DNA of 64,000 nt, taken from Methylobacterium fujisawaense. Lineage in GTDB: Bacteria; Pseudomonadota; Alphaproteobacteria; Rhizobiales; Beijerinckiaceae. Under the pieces are notes generated by a model. It saw only the letters and a list, made by a program, of their open reading frames with translations. It was not told the DNA's origin and searched no databases. The stretch spans positions 620,001-684,000 of the forward strand of contig NZ_JACJIM010000003.1 of the NCBI RefSeq assembly GCF_014138435.1, written 5' to 3'. Positions 56,794 to 64,000 of this stretch are shown piece by piece (position 1 is the stretch's first letter; the number at the start of each line of letters is the position of its first letter). Both the position numbers and the translations under genes were made by a program.

Positions 56794-57780
56794 CTATAAA
56801 AGTGAGCGCCCCTCAAGAATGCGTTTGCCAGCATCCGCGAGAGCGGACGTGATATGCTCGCCATGAAAACCACGCATGAATAGGTACATATTTGGTACTG
56901 TCGGGGGAGGAAAACCAATCGTTTGATAGAATGTAAGGGCGAAATCGTCGCACGCAGACAGCGTGGCCTGAACAATCATATTCAGTACAGCCGACAAGCT
57001 TGCTAGCTGATTTTGACCCACCTCATCGGCGTGCCATATATCCAGATCCTTGAATGGTCCGAATTTTTTTTCGATTAGAAATTCTTTCTCGTCCCAAAAT
57101 ATGATCTGCATATGATATCCGCGGTGAATGATGTTGTCTCTAAAATCTCTAATCCTTTGGAAAACTGCGCTATTGCGCACATAACATTGGGCAATTGGCG
57201 GAGGCAGTCGAAATTTCCCTTCTATTTCCTCAGCGGTTCTTCTATTATTCGCGTGCAAGGTTATGTCGGAAAATGTCAGAGGAAGATTTTTCTTTTTCAC
57301 TGCCTCAGTTGCAAGTTTGACATTTGACCAAAATTTGGAAATTATTTCTTGCAGCAAATCAAAAATGCTTCGGCAGGTTGTAAGTAAGTATTCCACTTCA
57401 GTCGCCGCAAGTCGCGGCGAGCCATCATGACTGCTGCTCGTGCGGTGAATGAGTGATATCTTATTAAGTGATGCGGCTATATTGAGATAATCATCCTGTA
57501 TCGCCTTGAAACTACGCATGACGCTGTTGTGGTTCGCTGACTGCGCGATAAAATTGAAAAAAAGGAATGCATGATCGTGTTCGCTCGCCGGTTCGGCGGA
57601 CCAATAGAAAGCTTCGGCTGGCCATGCATGCACTTCTACGAATTGTTCGCTATCGGCTGTCTGCAACCACGTTCTCCAGTCCCCGTCGTAAAATGTAAGA
57701 GAACTCACAAATCGTCCGCCTAAACTCTGATGGTTCAGATAAGGTATTTCATACAACTTACATATCTGACCCGGTGACAT
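56794..57780 (-). CDS. AT-rich protein with candidate HEPN ribonuclease motif
   Basis: 328 aa from ATG 57780. The C-terminal half has a helical domain with the RX4H motif RDNIIH (Arg214-His219), in the context VFQRIRDFRDNIIHRGYHM, preceded by a helix (YLLTTCRSIFDLLQEIISKF) as in HEPN domains of abortive infection RNases. The N-terminal part is uncharacterised. It is AT-rich, reverse to the phage genes, and flanked by an ejection-gene fragment: a probable acquired defence moron. HEPN identity rests on motif reading. Confidence 0.65.
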   Translation of the reverse strand: MSPGQICKLYEIPYLNHQSLGGRFVSSLTFYDGDWRTWLQTADSEQFVEVHAWPAEAFYWSAEPASEHDHAFLFFNFIAQSANHNSVMRSFKAIQDDYLNIAASLNKISLIHRTSSSHDGSPRLAATEVEYLLTTCRSIFDLLQEIISKFWSNVKLATEAVKKKNLPLTFSDITLHANNRRTAEEIEGKFRLPPPIAQCYVRNSAVFQRIRDFRDNIIHRGYHMQIIFWDEKEFLIEKKFGPFKDLDIWHADEVGQNQLASLSAVLNMIVQATLSACDDFALTFYQTIGFPPPTVPNMYLFMRGFHGEHITSALADAGKRILEGRSLL

Positions 57781-57837
57781 GTTTAGGCCTCAAAACACTT
57801 CGCGGAAGCTACAAGTCTAACGAGGAACCTTAAAAAT

Positions 57838-58002
57838 TTCGAGGCCGTAGCCCGGCTGATGTTCGACCGCCGGGCGTTTCCGGATCTTCGGGCGCTGGCG
57901 CAATCAAAGCCGGGTAGCCGGAATGCTGAGCTATTCTCGTCTCGGCTGCTGTCTCTGGCGAACGGGGGTGCTGGAGAATTGCGGCAGTCAGCGGCGCGAT
58001 AA
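57838..58002 (+). pseudogene. 3'-end fragment of an ejection-protein gene
   Basis: The plus strand reads AVARLMFDRRAFPDLRAL followed by SKPGSRNAELFSSRLLSLAN to a TAA at 58000. The C-terminus of the 1084-aa ejection protein (43867-47121) reads AVARMLFDPKALPDLRAL and SAPGSKNALGFTHRLLALSG. No start or upstream coding part is present. This is a truncated paralogue, not a copy of the local gene (clear substitutions), left by recombination. Confidence 0.8.
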
Positions 58003-58230
58003 AGGCTTCATGCGTCCCCGCGCGTCGCGGGGCCAGAAGCCGAAAAGTGCGCACGCCAGCAAGACCGCGATCAGGATCGCAATATGACCGCTGTGGCCGA
58101 TCGCTTCATCTCGCCACGCGTCGAAGCCTGGGATTGTCGCGTGCAGCCCGGCCCCCAGTACCGCCCGCACGGCGAGCATGATCCCGGCGAACAGGACCAA
58201 GCACAGGACGATGATGGGCCAGCGGCGCAT
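57988..58230 (-). CDS. Small membrane protein, convergent to the ejection fragment
   Basis: 80 aa from ATG 58230. Two spans: PIIVLCLVLFAGIMLAVRAV and HIAILIAVLLACALFGFWP. Its 3' end overlaps the ejection-gene fragment by 15 bp, mirroring the gene at 47083-47517 beside the full ejection gene. Unknown function. Confidence 0.65.
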   Translation of the reverse strand: MRRWPIIVLCLVLFAGIMLAVRAVLGAGLHATIPGFDAWRDEAIGHSGHIAILIAVLLACALFGFWPRDARGRMKPLSRR

Positions 58231-58234
58231 GGCT

Positions 58235-58900
58235 TCACTCCTCAACCGCGCGTGGCGGTATGATGAAGCTGGGCTCTTCGTCGTCTCGCCCACCCTCACC
58301 GCGGAAGGCAAACCCAGCGCTTGAGAGCGCTTCACGAATAATGCCGGCAGGATCAGATCTTAAAACGAAAGGTCCTGCGGGCGTTGGGCCGCTGACGAAA
58401 GTATCTAATCGCAACGTGCTCTCCAGACCGATAGATCTGAAAAACTCGACAAACTGGCTCGCAAAGTAGGTCGCTTCCGGACTGCCTTCCGAAATGACAT
58501 CAATTTGCTTGTAATCTCGGCGCTTTCCCAACACCTGCTGCAGGGCGCGCTTTTCCTCGTCTGTCAGTCGTCGAGGCGCCAGGCGGGCTTCGAGCTTGGC
58601 TCGTGCGAGATCAGCTTCGCTCGCGCGCTGGTTGGCTTTAGCCGCAACTTCGTTGGCGAGCCCAGCTCGCTCGTCCGCGCGTGCAGCATCTGCTCGCGCT
58701 GTTTCCGCAGCAGCGTTGGCAGTGGCCGTCTTTGCCTCGTTTGCGGCGATCCGTTCGTCGCTGTACCGTTCCTTCACAGAGCCCATCCAAATGACGCCGA
58801 GCGTTCCTATCAGGACGGCGGCGGCTCCGAGGCTGAGCACAACGTTCGAGACGTCAAAGAGAAGGCTGGCGAGGGGCGAGGAGATGGTCGGCATGGACAT
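58235..58900 (-). CDS. Membrane protein with coiled coil and periplasmic domain
   Basis: 221 aa from ATG 58900 (58894 also possible). One span (VLSLGAAAVLIGTLGVIWMG), an Ala-rich coiled coil (residues ~45-110), and a soluble C-terminal domain (YFASQFVEFFRSIGLESTLR, GIIREALSSAGFAF). Four bp upstream of the small membrane gene, probably one operon. No lysis motif; function unknown. Confidence 0.65.
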   Translation of the reverse strand: MSMPTISSPLASLLFDVSNVVLSLGAAAVLIGTLGVIWMGSVKERYSDERIAANEAKTATANAAAETARADAARADERAGLANEVAAKANQRASEADLARAKLEARLAPRRLTDEEKRALQQVLGKRRDYKQIDVISEGSPEATYFASQFVEFFRSIGLESTLRLDTFVSGPTPAGPFVLRSDPAGIIREALSSAGFAFRGEGGRDDEEPSFIIPPRAVEE

Positions 58901-59009
58901 CTTCAACCTCATCAGCATCTCCCTCGTGACGCTGCTGGGTTTGGCCGCGGTAGCGACTTCGGTGGCAGTTTGCCTCCAGTCCTGGCGCAAATGGAAGCAC
59001 AGCCGCTAG
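58884..59009 (+). CDS. 41-residue membrane peptide
   Basis: ATG 58884 preceded by GAGGGGCGAGGAG. One span starting NLISISLVTLLGLAAVATSV, then a basic end (WRKWKHSR). Its start overlaps the start of the divergent 58235-58900 gene, so the two may compete. Candidate only. Confidence 0.4.
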   Translation: MVGMDIFNLISISLVTLLGLAAVATSVAVCLQSWRKWKHSR

Positions 59010-59110
59010 AGGCCCGTCCCGACGTTTCATGCCGCGACGGGTTGGCTTTTCGGCCATTTACGCAGATCATTCAGTCATCCATCGGTAGCTTCGCACCTCC
59101 GAGGATGACG

Positions 59111-59141
59111 GGGCCGGGCCGCTTTCACAAGCACCCGGCCC
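59111..59141. terminator. Hairpin downstream of the 59169 gene
   Basis: GGGCCGGG (59111-59118) and CCCGGCCC (59134-59141) form a perfect 8-bp stem, located just beyond the stop of the minus-strand secreted protein gene and after the plus-strand 58884 ORF. Likely a bidirectional terminator. Confidence 0.5.
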
Positions 59142-59168
59142 TCGTCGTTGGGGAATGTGTCGAACCGC

Positions 59169-59558
59169 CTACCGCCCTATCCGCTTCAGGGTCCCTTGGA
59201 ACTCGCACGAGGCGCCGTGCCAGAGCGTGCAGCCGTCCTCATCCAGATCGACGGAGCGGAAGCCGGCAGCGTAGCGGGCGGTGATCCGGCAGACCTGGCC
59301 GTCCTCGGCCTTGCTGAACACGATCGTGGATGGGCCGACGGCGCGGCCTTTCATCTTCACGCCGCCGCCGCACCCGCGGTTCGTCGCCGTCGAGAAGTCG
59401 CCGATGTAGCCGCCGCCCGCGGCCTTAACCGTGACGCCCTGCTCGTAGCCGTCCGCCTTGTGCTCGAAGGTGCCGGCCGCCCGCGACCCCGGTCCGGCGG
59501 CCTGGGCGGCGGTGGAGATGAGCAGCGCCAGCGCCGCCAGAGATGATCGACGCAACAT
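59169..59558 (-). CDS. Small secreted protein
   Basis: 129 aa from ATG 59558 (TGATG with the RHH gene). Signal peptide MLRRSSLAALALLISTAAQA. The mature part is beta-rich with Cys pairs (NRGCGGGVKM; GQVCRITARY; DGCTLWHGASCEFQGTLKR). Resembles small periplasmic proteins of alphaproteobacteria; function unknown. Confidence 0.65.
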   Translation of the reverse strand: MLRRSSLAALALLISTAAQAAGPGSRAAGTFEHKADGYEQGVTVKAAGGGYIGDFSTATNRGCGGGVKMKGRAVGPSTIVFSKAEDGQVCRITARYAAGFRSVDLDEDGCTLWHGASCEFQGTLKRIGR

Positions 59559-59791
59559 CAATTCGCTCCTTCGGGGTCTTCGCGGTGGCGCAGGTAGCCA
59601 TGTCCGACGAGCCAGTCGCGCAGAACGTAGCGGACGGCGTCCGGGCGTGACGTGAGCGGCGCCCCGTCTGCCGAGGCCGCCAGCATGGCAGCGTCGAGCG
59701 CGTCGATCATGTCCGCCGGCATCCGCACGTTCACGGCTGCGGTCTCGGTCCTGGGGCGGCCCCGCGGCCGCTTCGCCTGTCTCTCGACCAT
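59558..59791 (-). CDS. Ribbon-helix-helix regulator
   Basis: 77 aa from ATG 59791. A basic AT-hook-like KRPRGRPRTE precedes the strand AVNVRMPADM and two helices (IDALDAAMLA; DAVRYVLRDWLVGHGYL), the RHH fold. Its promoter contains two direct ATAGCGCC copies, so autoregulation is likely. It leads a two-gene operon with the secreted protein and lies next to repeat D. Confidence 0.75.
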   Translation of the reverse strand: MVERQAKRPRGRPRTETAAVNVRMPADMIDALDAAMLAASADGAPLTSRPDAVRYVLRDWLVGHGYLRHREDPEGAN

Positions 59792-59800
59792 CGCGAATTT

Positions 59801-59821
59801 ATAGCGCCAAAAAATAGCGCC
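59801..59821 (-). promoter_or_regulatory. Direct-repeat operator of the RHH gene
   Basis: ATAGCGCC at 59801-59808 and 59814-59821, 13 bp apart, 10 bp upstream of the RHH start codon. RHH proteins bind tandem short repeats, so this is a likely autoregulatory site. It abuts repeat D, so the regulator could also affect that promoter. Confidence 0.5.
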
Positions 59822-59835
59822 CACAATCAGAAGTC

Positions 59836-59878
59836 TTGACCCGACGGGCGAACCGTCGGAAATGTCCACTGTCGCGAG
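59836..59878 (+). promoter_or_regulatory. Promoter-like phage repeat, copy D
   Basis: TTGACCCGACGGGCGAA, 18 nt, then GTCGCGAG; hexamer GAAATG 17 bp after TTGACC. It precedes the fibre/lysis operon by ~70 bp and is followed by a terminator-like hairpin, as is copy A. Confidence 0.65.
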
Positions 59879-59898
59879 CGCTGTGCGCCCGACCCCTA

Positions 59899-59922
59899 GG
59901 CCCGCCACCGTGCGGGCCTTTT
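59899..59922 (+). terminator. Terminator-like hairpin after repeat D
   Basis: GGCCCGC-CACCGT-GCGGGCC followed by TTTT. Located between repeat D and the first gene of the fibre/lysis operon (59945), so transcription must pass it to express lysis: an antitermination or attenuation point. Confidence 0.6.
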
Positions 59923-59944
59923 GCGTTTCAGGACGCTCCCGCAC

Positions 59945-60631
59945 ATGCCGATGTCACCAGAAGTCGCCGCCGCGATCCAGGCGGCGGCGGAGCGCAGCGG
60001 CCTGAACTGGTCGCGGCCGAACTATCTGCCGCGCATCGCCCAGATCGAGTCCAGCGGGAATCCGAACGCCAAGCACAGCGGGAGCGGAGCGGCCGGGCTG
60101 TTTCAGTTCGTACCGAGGACCGCGAAGGCGTTCGGCTTGAGCAACCCGTACGACCCGGTTGAAGCTTCGAACGCGGCGGCGCGCCTGACGCAGTCGAACG
60201 AGAGGACGCTGGGCAAGGCGCTCGGGCGGTCCCCGACCGATGGAGAGATGTACCTCGCCCATCAGCAGGGCGCGGTCGGCGCCTCGAAGATCCTGGCGAA
60301 CCCAGGGTCAACCATGGGGGCTCTGGGGCTTGGCGACGCGGCTACCGGCAACGGCGGCTCCCCCAACATGCTCGCCCGGGACTTCGCCTCGAAGTGGGTC
60401 GGGAAGGTCGACAACACCCCCGTCGCGCCGGCTCCAACCGCGCCGGTCGGTCCGCCGATGGCGCTGCCGGGTGCATCACCGGCGGCCGCAAGCTTCGATC
60501 TCAACGGGCCGTCTCAGGGCGGTCCGACGTCGGTCACCGGCCTGCCGAATGGCGGGCAGGGCCCGGCCGATACCGGGCTGGGTCTGACCGGAATCCTGCC
60601 GCGCCTCGCCTTCGGGTTCTCACCGCTCTAG
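59945..60631 (+). CDS. Lytic transglycosylase, virion/lysis module
   Basis: 228 aa from ATG 59945. SLT-type domain: PRIAQIESSGNPNAKHSGSG with catalytic Glu35, GAAGLFQFVPRTAKAFGLSN, and the C-terminal MYLAHQQGAVGASKILANPG. A Pro/Gly-rich tail ends in GILPRLAFGFSPL. Similar in type to the 40878 protein; probably opens peptidoglycan during infection or helps lysis. Confidence 0.85.
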   Translation: MPMSPEVAAAIQAAAERSGLNWSRPNYLPRIAQIESSGNPNAKHSGSGAAGLFQFVPRTAKAFGLSNPYDPVEASNAAARLTQSNERTLGKALGRSPTDGEMYLAHQQGAVGASKILANPGSTMGALGLGDAATGNGGSPNMLARDFASKWVGKVDNTPVAPAPTAPVGPPMALPGASPAAASFDLNGPSQGGPTSVTGLPNGGQGPADTGLGLTGILPRLAFGFSPL

Positions 60632-60648
60632 CCGATCAGGATCAACCG

Positions 60649-61659
60649 ATGGTTCCCCATCACTGGCGGCGCGCGCCTGCCGACAACGGGTTCTCGGACC
60701 CGAACGCGGACGTGCGCCCAGGCCGCTTCGCCAACACAGTCCTCGGAGCGATCCGGGGGCTCATGGCGACCGGCGCGGCCGCGCGTGATGACGCGCTCGG
60801 CGGCCTCGTCGCGACCCTCGGGGCGAGCAACGTCTATTCCGTGGCCTCGAATGAAGGCCTGGTCGACATCACCACCGGCATCAACGGGATCCCGCCGGCG
60901 ATCACCGCGCCGTTCCTGTTGCGGCTCTCCTTCGACACCGCGCTCTCGGGCTCCGCGGCGAACGTCCCGCATCTGAAGGTCGATGGGTTCGACTGCGGGC
61001 CGATCCTGCGCCGCGACGGAACCGCGCTCGTCGACGGCGATCTCCCGCTCGGTGCGCCCGTCTTGGTTCGCGGCGACTTCGCGGCCGGCACCGACACGAA
61101 GGTCACGCGGGTGCGCGTGCTCGACCTGCAGCCGTCCGATCTCGCCGCACTGATGGCCAGCGGCTTCCCGATCGGCGGCGTGCTGCCGTTCACCGGCTCG
61201 AACACGCCGACCGGCTTCCTTGTGGCAAACGGGGCGGTGTTGCCCCGGGCGAGCTATCCGAAGCTCTGGGCTCACGCACAGGCTTCAGGCTTGGCCGCAT
61301 CCGACGCAGACTGGCTCGGGAATGCCGGCCTCTACCAGGGCTTCTACTCGCAGGGCGATGGGGCGACGACATTCCGCCTGCCTGCGCTCAATGGCGTCTT
61401 CCTGCGTGGGCTCGACAGCGGACGCGGGCTCGACAGCGGTCGCGGCATGGGCACGCTGCAGGGCGACCTCTTCCGCGCGCACAACCACACCATGGCAAAC
61501 GGCGGCGCGCCGATCACGCTCTATGGCGGCCCGAACACGGTCTACCTGTCCGTCGGGAATCCGAACAACGGCTACTACGCCGACAGCATCGCGCCGGCGG
61601 GTGGCGCCGAGACGCGCCCCATCAACGTCGCCTACCCCTTCCTGATCCGGGCCTACTGA
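60649..61659 (+). CDS. Tail fibre with collar domain
   Basis: 336 aa from ATG 60649. The C-terminal ~150 residues are a phage tail-collar domain: GGVLPFTGSNTPTGFLVANG, LPALNGVFLRGLDSGRGLDS, FRAHNHTM and ETRPINVAYPFLIRAY. A tandem GLDSGRG duplication is seen. The N-terminal part begins HHWRRAPADNGFSDPNADVR. Second fibre-type protein of the phage, followed by a probable assembly protein. Confidence 0.85.
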   Translation: MVPHHWRRAPADNGFSDPNADVRPGRFANTVLGAIRGLMATGAAARDDALGGLVATLGASNVYSVASNEGLVDITTGINGIPPAITAPFLLRLSFDTALSGSAANVPHLKVDGFDCGPILRRDGTALVDGDLPLGAPVLVRGDFAAGTDTKVTRVRVLDLQPSDLAALMASGFPIGGVLPFTGSNTPTGFLVANGAVLPRASYPKLWAHAQASGLAASDADWLGNAGLYQGFYSQGDGATTFRLPALNGVFLRGLDSGRGLDSGRGMGTLQGDLFRAHNHTMANGGAPITLYGGPNTVYLSVGNPNNGYYADSIAPAGGAETRPINVAYPFLIRAY

Positions 61660-61669
61660 GGAGCGTCCC

Positions 61670-62215
61670 GTGACCGATCTCACGCGCTACGCCTACGATG
61701 CGCGCTCAGGCGCCTATGTCGGCGAGGTCGAGGCGCACGACGACCCGATGAACCCCGGCAGCTATCTCGAGCCCGCGTTCTCGACGACGGTCGCGCCGGG
61801 AGCGGCGCCAGCCGGACAGGTGGCGGTGTTCGCGGCCGGGGCATGGGCCTTCGTCGCGGATCACCGTGGCGAGACCTGGTTCAAGAGTGCGGAGCCCGTG
61901 CTGGTCGACTTTCTCGGGGATCCGGCGGCGCAGGACCTGACCGCGGAGCCGGTGCTGCCGCCCGCGCCACCGCCGTCCTCGTGCTCGAAGCTGGGGCTCA
62001 AGCGCGCCTTCACCGAGAGGGGCCTCTGGCCGACGGTGCGGGCGATGCTCGCCTCCGATGCCGACATGCAGGAGGACTGGGATCTGGCGGTCGAGCTCCG
62101 GATCACGGACCCGATCGTGAAGAAGGCAGTGGCCGGCCTCGCGCAGCTCGGGATCCCGCTCTCGGATGCTGACGTCCAGAACCTCGTGACCCGCGCGAAC
62201 GAGCTGGTCGCCTAA
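61670..62215 (+). CDS. Probable tail fibre assembly protein
   Basis: 181 aa from GTG 61670. GDxAF-type N-terminus [20 protein letters not shown], then [20 protein letters not shown], a Pro-rich linker and a helical C-terminus ([20 protein letters not shown]). The W-x-FVxDHRG-x-x-W motif and position directly after a collar fibre gene are those of fibre assembly chaperones. Confidence 0.7.
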   Translation: MTDLTRYAYDARSGAYVGEVEAHDDPMNPGSYLEPAFSTTVAPGAAPAGQVAVFAAGAWAFVADHRGETWFKSAEPVLVDFLGDPAAQDLTAEPVLPPAPPPSSCSKLGLKRAFTERGLWPTVRAMLASDADMQEDWDLAVELRITDPIVKKAVAGLAQLGIPLSDADVQNLVTRANELVA

Positions 62216-62250
62216 GCTCCCCTCCTAAGCTCCCCCCTCAAGGAATCCCG

Positions 62251-62583
62251 ATGCCCCTGCGCTTTTCGGCGCGGGCCGCGCTCGCGTGCCTCGCGCTCGC
62301 GGGATCGGTGCCGCGCGCTTTGGCCGAGACTGCCTCCTGGTACGGCTCCGGTCACCGCACGGCGAACGGTGAGCGGTTCGCGCCCGACGGCCTGACCGCG
62401 GCACACCGCACCCTCCCCTTCGGCACCCGGGTGCGCGTGACCTACGGCGCTCGCTCGGTGGTCGTGCGGATCAACGACCGCGGCCCGTTCATCGCCGGCC
62501 GGGCGATCGATCTCTCGCGCGGGGCGGCCCGGGCCATCGGCCTGTCGGGCGTCGGCCGCGTCCACCTCGCCATCCTGGGCTGA
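62251..62583 (+). CDS. RlpA-like protein
   Basis: 110 aa. Signal peptide ending ARALA-E, then a double-psi barrel: [64 protein letters not shown]. RlpA proteins cleave or bind denuded glycan strands at septa. The SPOR domain is absent. As a phage gene next to the endolysin it is probably part of the lysis set; an exported transglycosylase would aid lysis. Confidence 0.85.
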   Translation: MPLRFSARAALACLALAGSVPRALAETASWYGSGHRTANGERFAPDGLTAAHRTLPFGTRVRVTYGARSVVVRINDRGPFIAGRAIDLSRGAARAIGLSGVGRVHLAILG

Positions 62584-62607
62584 ACCCTCGACGATCCGGA
62601 GACCGCC

Positions 62608-63447
62608 ATGGCCACGTCCACCGACGGGGGCGCCTTCGCGCGCCTGGACCGCACCAAGTTCTTCGCCGCGCTGAAGCCGATGTTCGGCTCGTACACGCAG
62701 GCGCAGGTCGACGGGCTCAATCACCTGCTCGACGTGTTCCTGACTTATGCGCTCGTCCTCGACCGGCGCCTGCTCGCCTACATCATCGCCACCTCGTTCC
62801 ACGAGACAGGCCGCCGGATGCAGCCGGTCCGCGAGGGGTTCGCGACCACGGATGCCGGCGCCCGCGCGGCGGTGGCGAAGCTGTTCGCCCGCGGCGCGAT
62901 CAGCCGGAACTACGCGCTGCCGAACGCCCGCGGCCTCAGCTTCTACGGCCGCGGCGACGTGCAGCTCACCTTCGAGGACAACTATCGCCGGATGGGCGTG
63001 CTGCTCGGCGTGCCGCTGGCGGACGATCCGGATCTCGCGCTCGACCCGACCATCTCGAAACGGATTCTCGTCGAGGGTGTGACCCGGGGCGTGTCCCAGA
63101 AGGGCGACTTCACCGGCAAGGCCCTTGAGGACTACATCCACGGCGACGTCTGCGATTACGTCGGCGCCCGCCGGACCGTGAACGGCACGGACAAGGCCGA
63201 GCTGATCGCCGGCTACGCGCGGAAGGCCGAGGCGGCACTGATCGCCGCCGGCATGCCGCTGGTCGGCGTCCGGATGCCCGACGCGCTGGGCAAGCCCGCG
63301 CCCGTCGCCACCCAGCCCGCGACGCCGGCCTCGTACGCGCCGGCCGCCTCGGTCGCGCCCGCCCCGGCTCCGGCGCTCTCCCCCTCCCGCAACCTGTTCC
63401 AGCGCGTCGCCGACCGGCTGCGCGCGGCCTACCCCGTGAAAGGCTGA
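62608..63447 (+). CDS. GH19-like endolysin
   Basis: 279 aa. Chitinase-19-like lysozyme domain: LLAYIIATSFHETGRRMQPV with catalytic Glu66, GLSFYGRGDVQLTFEDNYRR, and the C-terminal DFTGKALEDYIHGDV. A Pro/Ala linker and a short C-terminal segment (LFQRVADRLRAAYPVKG) follow. No signal peptide, so the adjacent holin is needed. Main peptidoglycan-degrading enzyme of lysis. Confidence 0.88.
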   Translation: MATSTDGGAFARLDRTKFFAALKPMFGSYTQAQVDGLNHLLDVFLTYALVLDRRLLAYIIATSFHETGRRMQPVREGFATTDAGARAAVAKLFARGAISRNYALPNARGLSFYGRGDVQLTFEDNYRRMGVLLGVPLADDPDLALDPTISKRILVEGVTRGVSQKGDFTGKALEDYIHGDVCDYVGARRTVNGTDKAELIAGYARKAEAALIAAGMPLVGVRMPDALGKPAPVATQPATPASYAPAASVAPAPAPALSPSRNLFQRVADRLRAAYPVKG

Positions 63448-63451
63448 AGCC

Positions 63452-63997
63452 ATGTCGAGCGGCCTCGGAAGCTTCATCGGCAGCATCGTCGGCGGTGCCG
63501 TCACCGGCGGCATGGGCCCCGCGATCGGCGAGGGCATCAAGATCGCCCTCCCCCCCGCGGCCGAAGCGGCGAAGACCCTGGTGGAGCGTCTCGTCCCGGA
63601 TCCCGCGGCGAAAGCCGCGGCGCAGCTCGCGCTCGAGGAGGCGCTCACCGCGCGCGACACGACCGCCACCAACGCGGCAATGGAGATCGCCAAGGCGCAA
63701 GCGACGGTGAACCTCGCCGAGGCGCAGGGGAACGACCGCTATAGCGCCCGGTGGCGGCCGACCGCCGGCTGGGTCTGCGTCGCCGGCCTCGCCTATGCCT
63801 TCGTGCTCGGCCCGATCCTGACCTGGCTGACGGGCATCATCGGCGCGGCGATCGGCGCCGCCCTGCCGGCCGCGCCTCTGATCGAGGTCGGCCAGCTCAT
63901 GGTCCTGCTCACCGGCATGCTCGGCCTCGGTGTCCAGCGCACCCTTGAGCGGACGCAGGGCGTTCCCGGCGCGATGCCGGGCGGCACAAAGGCCTGA
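63452..63997 (+). CDS. Holin, GTA-type 3TM family
   Basis: 181 aa. An N-terminal Gly-rich region and amphipathic coil (ALEEALTARDTTATNAAMEI) are followed by SARWRPTAGWVCVAGLAYAF and two or three spans (VLGPILTWLTGIIGAAIGAA; LMVLLTGMLGLGVQRTLERT). The WRP..GW start of the membrane domain is typical of the holin family used by gene transfer agents and Rhizobiales phages. It follows the endolysin by 4 bp. Confidence 0.85.
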   Translation: MSSGLGSFIGSIVGGAVTGGMGPAIGEGIKIALPPAAEAAKTLVERLVPDPAAKAAAQLALEEALTARDTTATNAAMEIAKAQATVNLAEAQGNDRYSARWRPTAGWVCVAGLAYAFVLGPILTWLTGIIGAAIGAALPAAPLIEVGQLMVLLTGMLGLGVQRTLERTQGVPGAMPGGTKA

Positions 63998-64000
63998 CCC

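Larger units (their letters stand above)
2477..64000. mobile_element. Prophage of podovirus (P22-like) type, right end outside window
   Basis: Integrase, excisionase-like gene, CI/Cro switch, recombination and replication genes, TerL, P22-type portal, N4-gp56-type capsid, P22 gp4/gp10-like tail proteins, ejection proteins, endolysin and holin follow one another without any intervening host housekeeping gene. No sheath, tape measure or major tail tube gene is seen, consistent with a short tail. At least 61.5 kb are present. Confidence 0.9.

Noticed and set aside
60394..60648. Upstream extension of the collar fibre frame
   Set aside because: Lies within the transglycosylase gene in another frame; ATG 60649 gives the natural fibre N-terminus.

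Overview
The window comes from a high-GC alphaproteobacterium, most likely a Methylobacterium-type member of the Rhizobiales. This is inferred from the GC-rich codon use, a DUF2312 (GapR-type) gene, an alphaproteobacterial SOS box (GTTC-N7-GTTC) and a 3TM holin of the gene-transfer-agent family. Only about the first 2.5 kb is ordinary chromosome: a partial NAD(P)-binding oxidoreductase, a Tat-exported aldo/keto reductase, a hypothetical gene, a CHRD-domain protein and a tRNA-Met(CAT). From the 3' end of that tRNA to the right edge the sequence is one large prophage. Its integrase gene ends inside the tRNA, and its right end (attR) lies outside the window.

Left arm (2.5-10.6 kb, minus strand): integrase, excisionase-like gene, a region disturbed by a small insertion, a DndC/PAPS-reductase-like enzyme, a zinc-finger protein, an HNH homing-type nuclease, a YqaJ exonuclease, and a tightly coupled run of small genes ending in an XRE regulator. 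Immunity region (10.5-11.7 kb): a short CI-like repressor without a peptidase domain, a Cro-like gene, shared operator motifs, and an SOS box in front of a small gene that runs convergently into the repressor gene. Right early operon (11.7-18.1 kb, plus strand): small membrane or lipoproteins, a DUF2829 (Tad2-like) protein beside an Acb2/Tad1-like protein (both cyclic-nucleotide sponge families), then GapR-type, RusA, DNA methylase and probable replication genes.

After a disrupted stretch (18.1-23.2 kb) holding an AT-rich lipoprotein gene and a toxin/HTH/DUF6941 cassette, a second tyrosine recombinase and small genes lead into the packaging and virion block (25.7-47.1 kb). This block has a DUF5681 protein, an intruding GIY-YIG nuclease, TerL, P22-type portal, scaffold, N4-gp56-type capsid protein, tail fibre, P22 gp4- and gp10-like tail proteins, a virion transglycosylase and very large ejection proteins. 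The set indicates a short-tailed (podovirus) temperate phage. A strong terminator closes it at 47.66 kb. The last part (47.7-64 kb) alternates AT-rich reverse-oriented accessory genes (a candidate PD-(D/E)XK nuclease, membrane proteins, a candidate HEPN protein) with a small-gene operon (Rha antirepressor, HNH). It ends in a fibre/lysis module: transglycosylase, tail-collar fibre, RlpA, GH19 endolysin and holin.

Two features tie the prophage together. A promoter-like repeat occurs four times with exactly conserved spacing, at 23.29, 32.91, 56.49 and 59.84 kb, and three of the copies lie ahead of structural or lysis units. Long, AT-rich genes on the minus strand are inserted at module borders; these look like morons. 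A fragment of a second ejection-protein gene at 57.84 kb shows that one such block arrived by recombination with a related phage.
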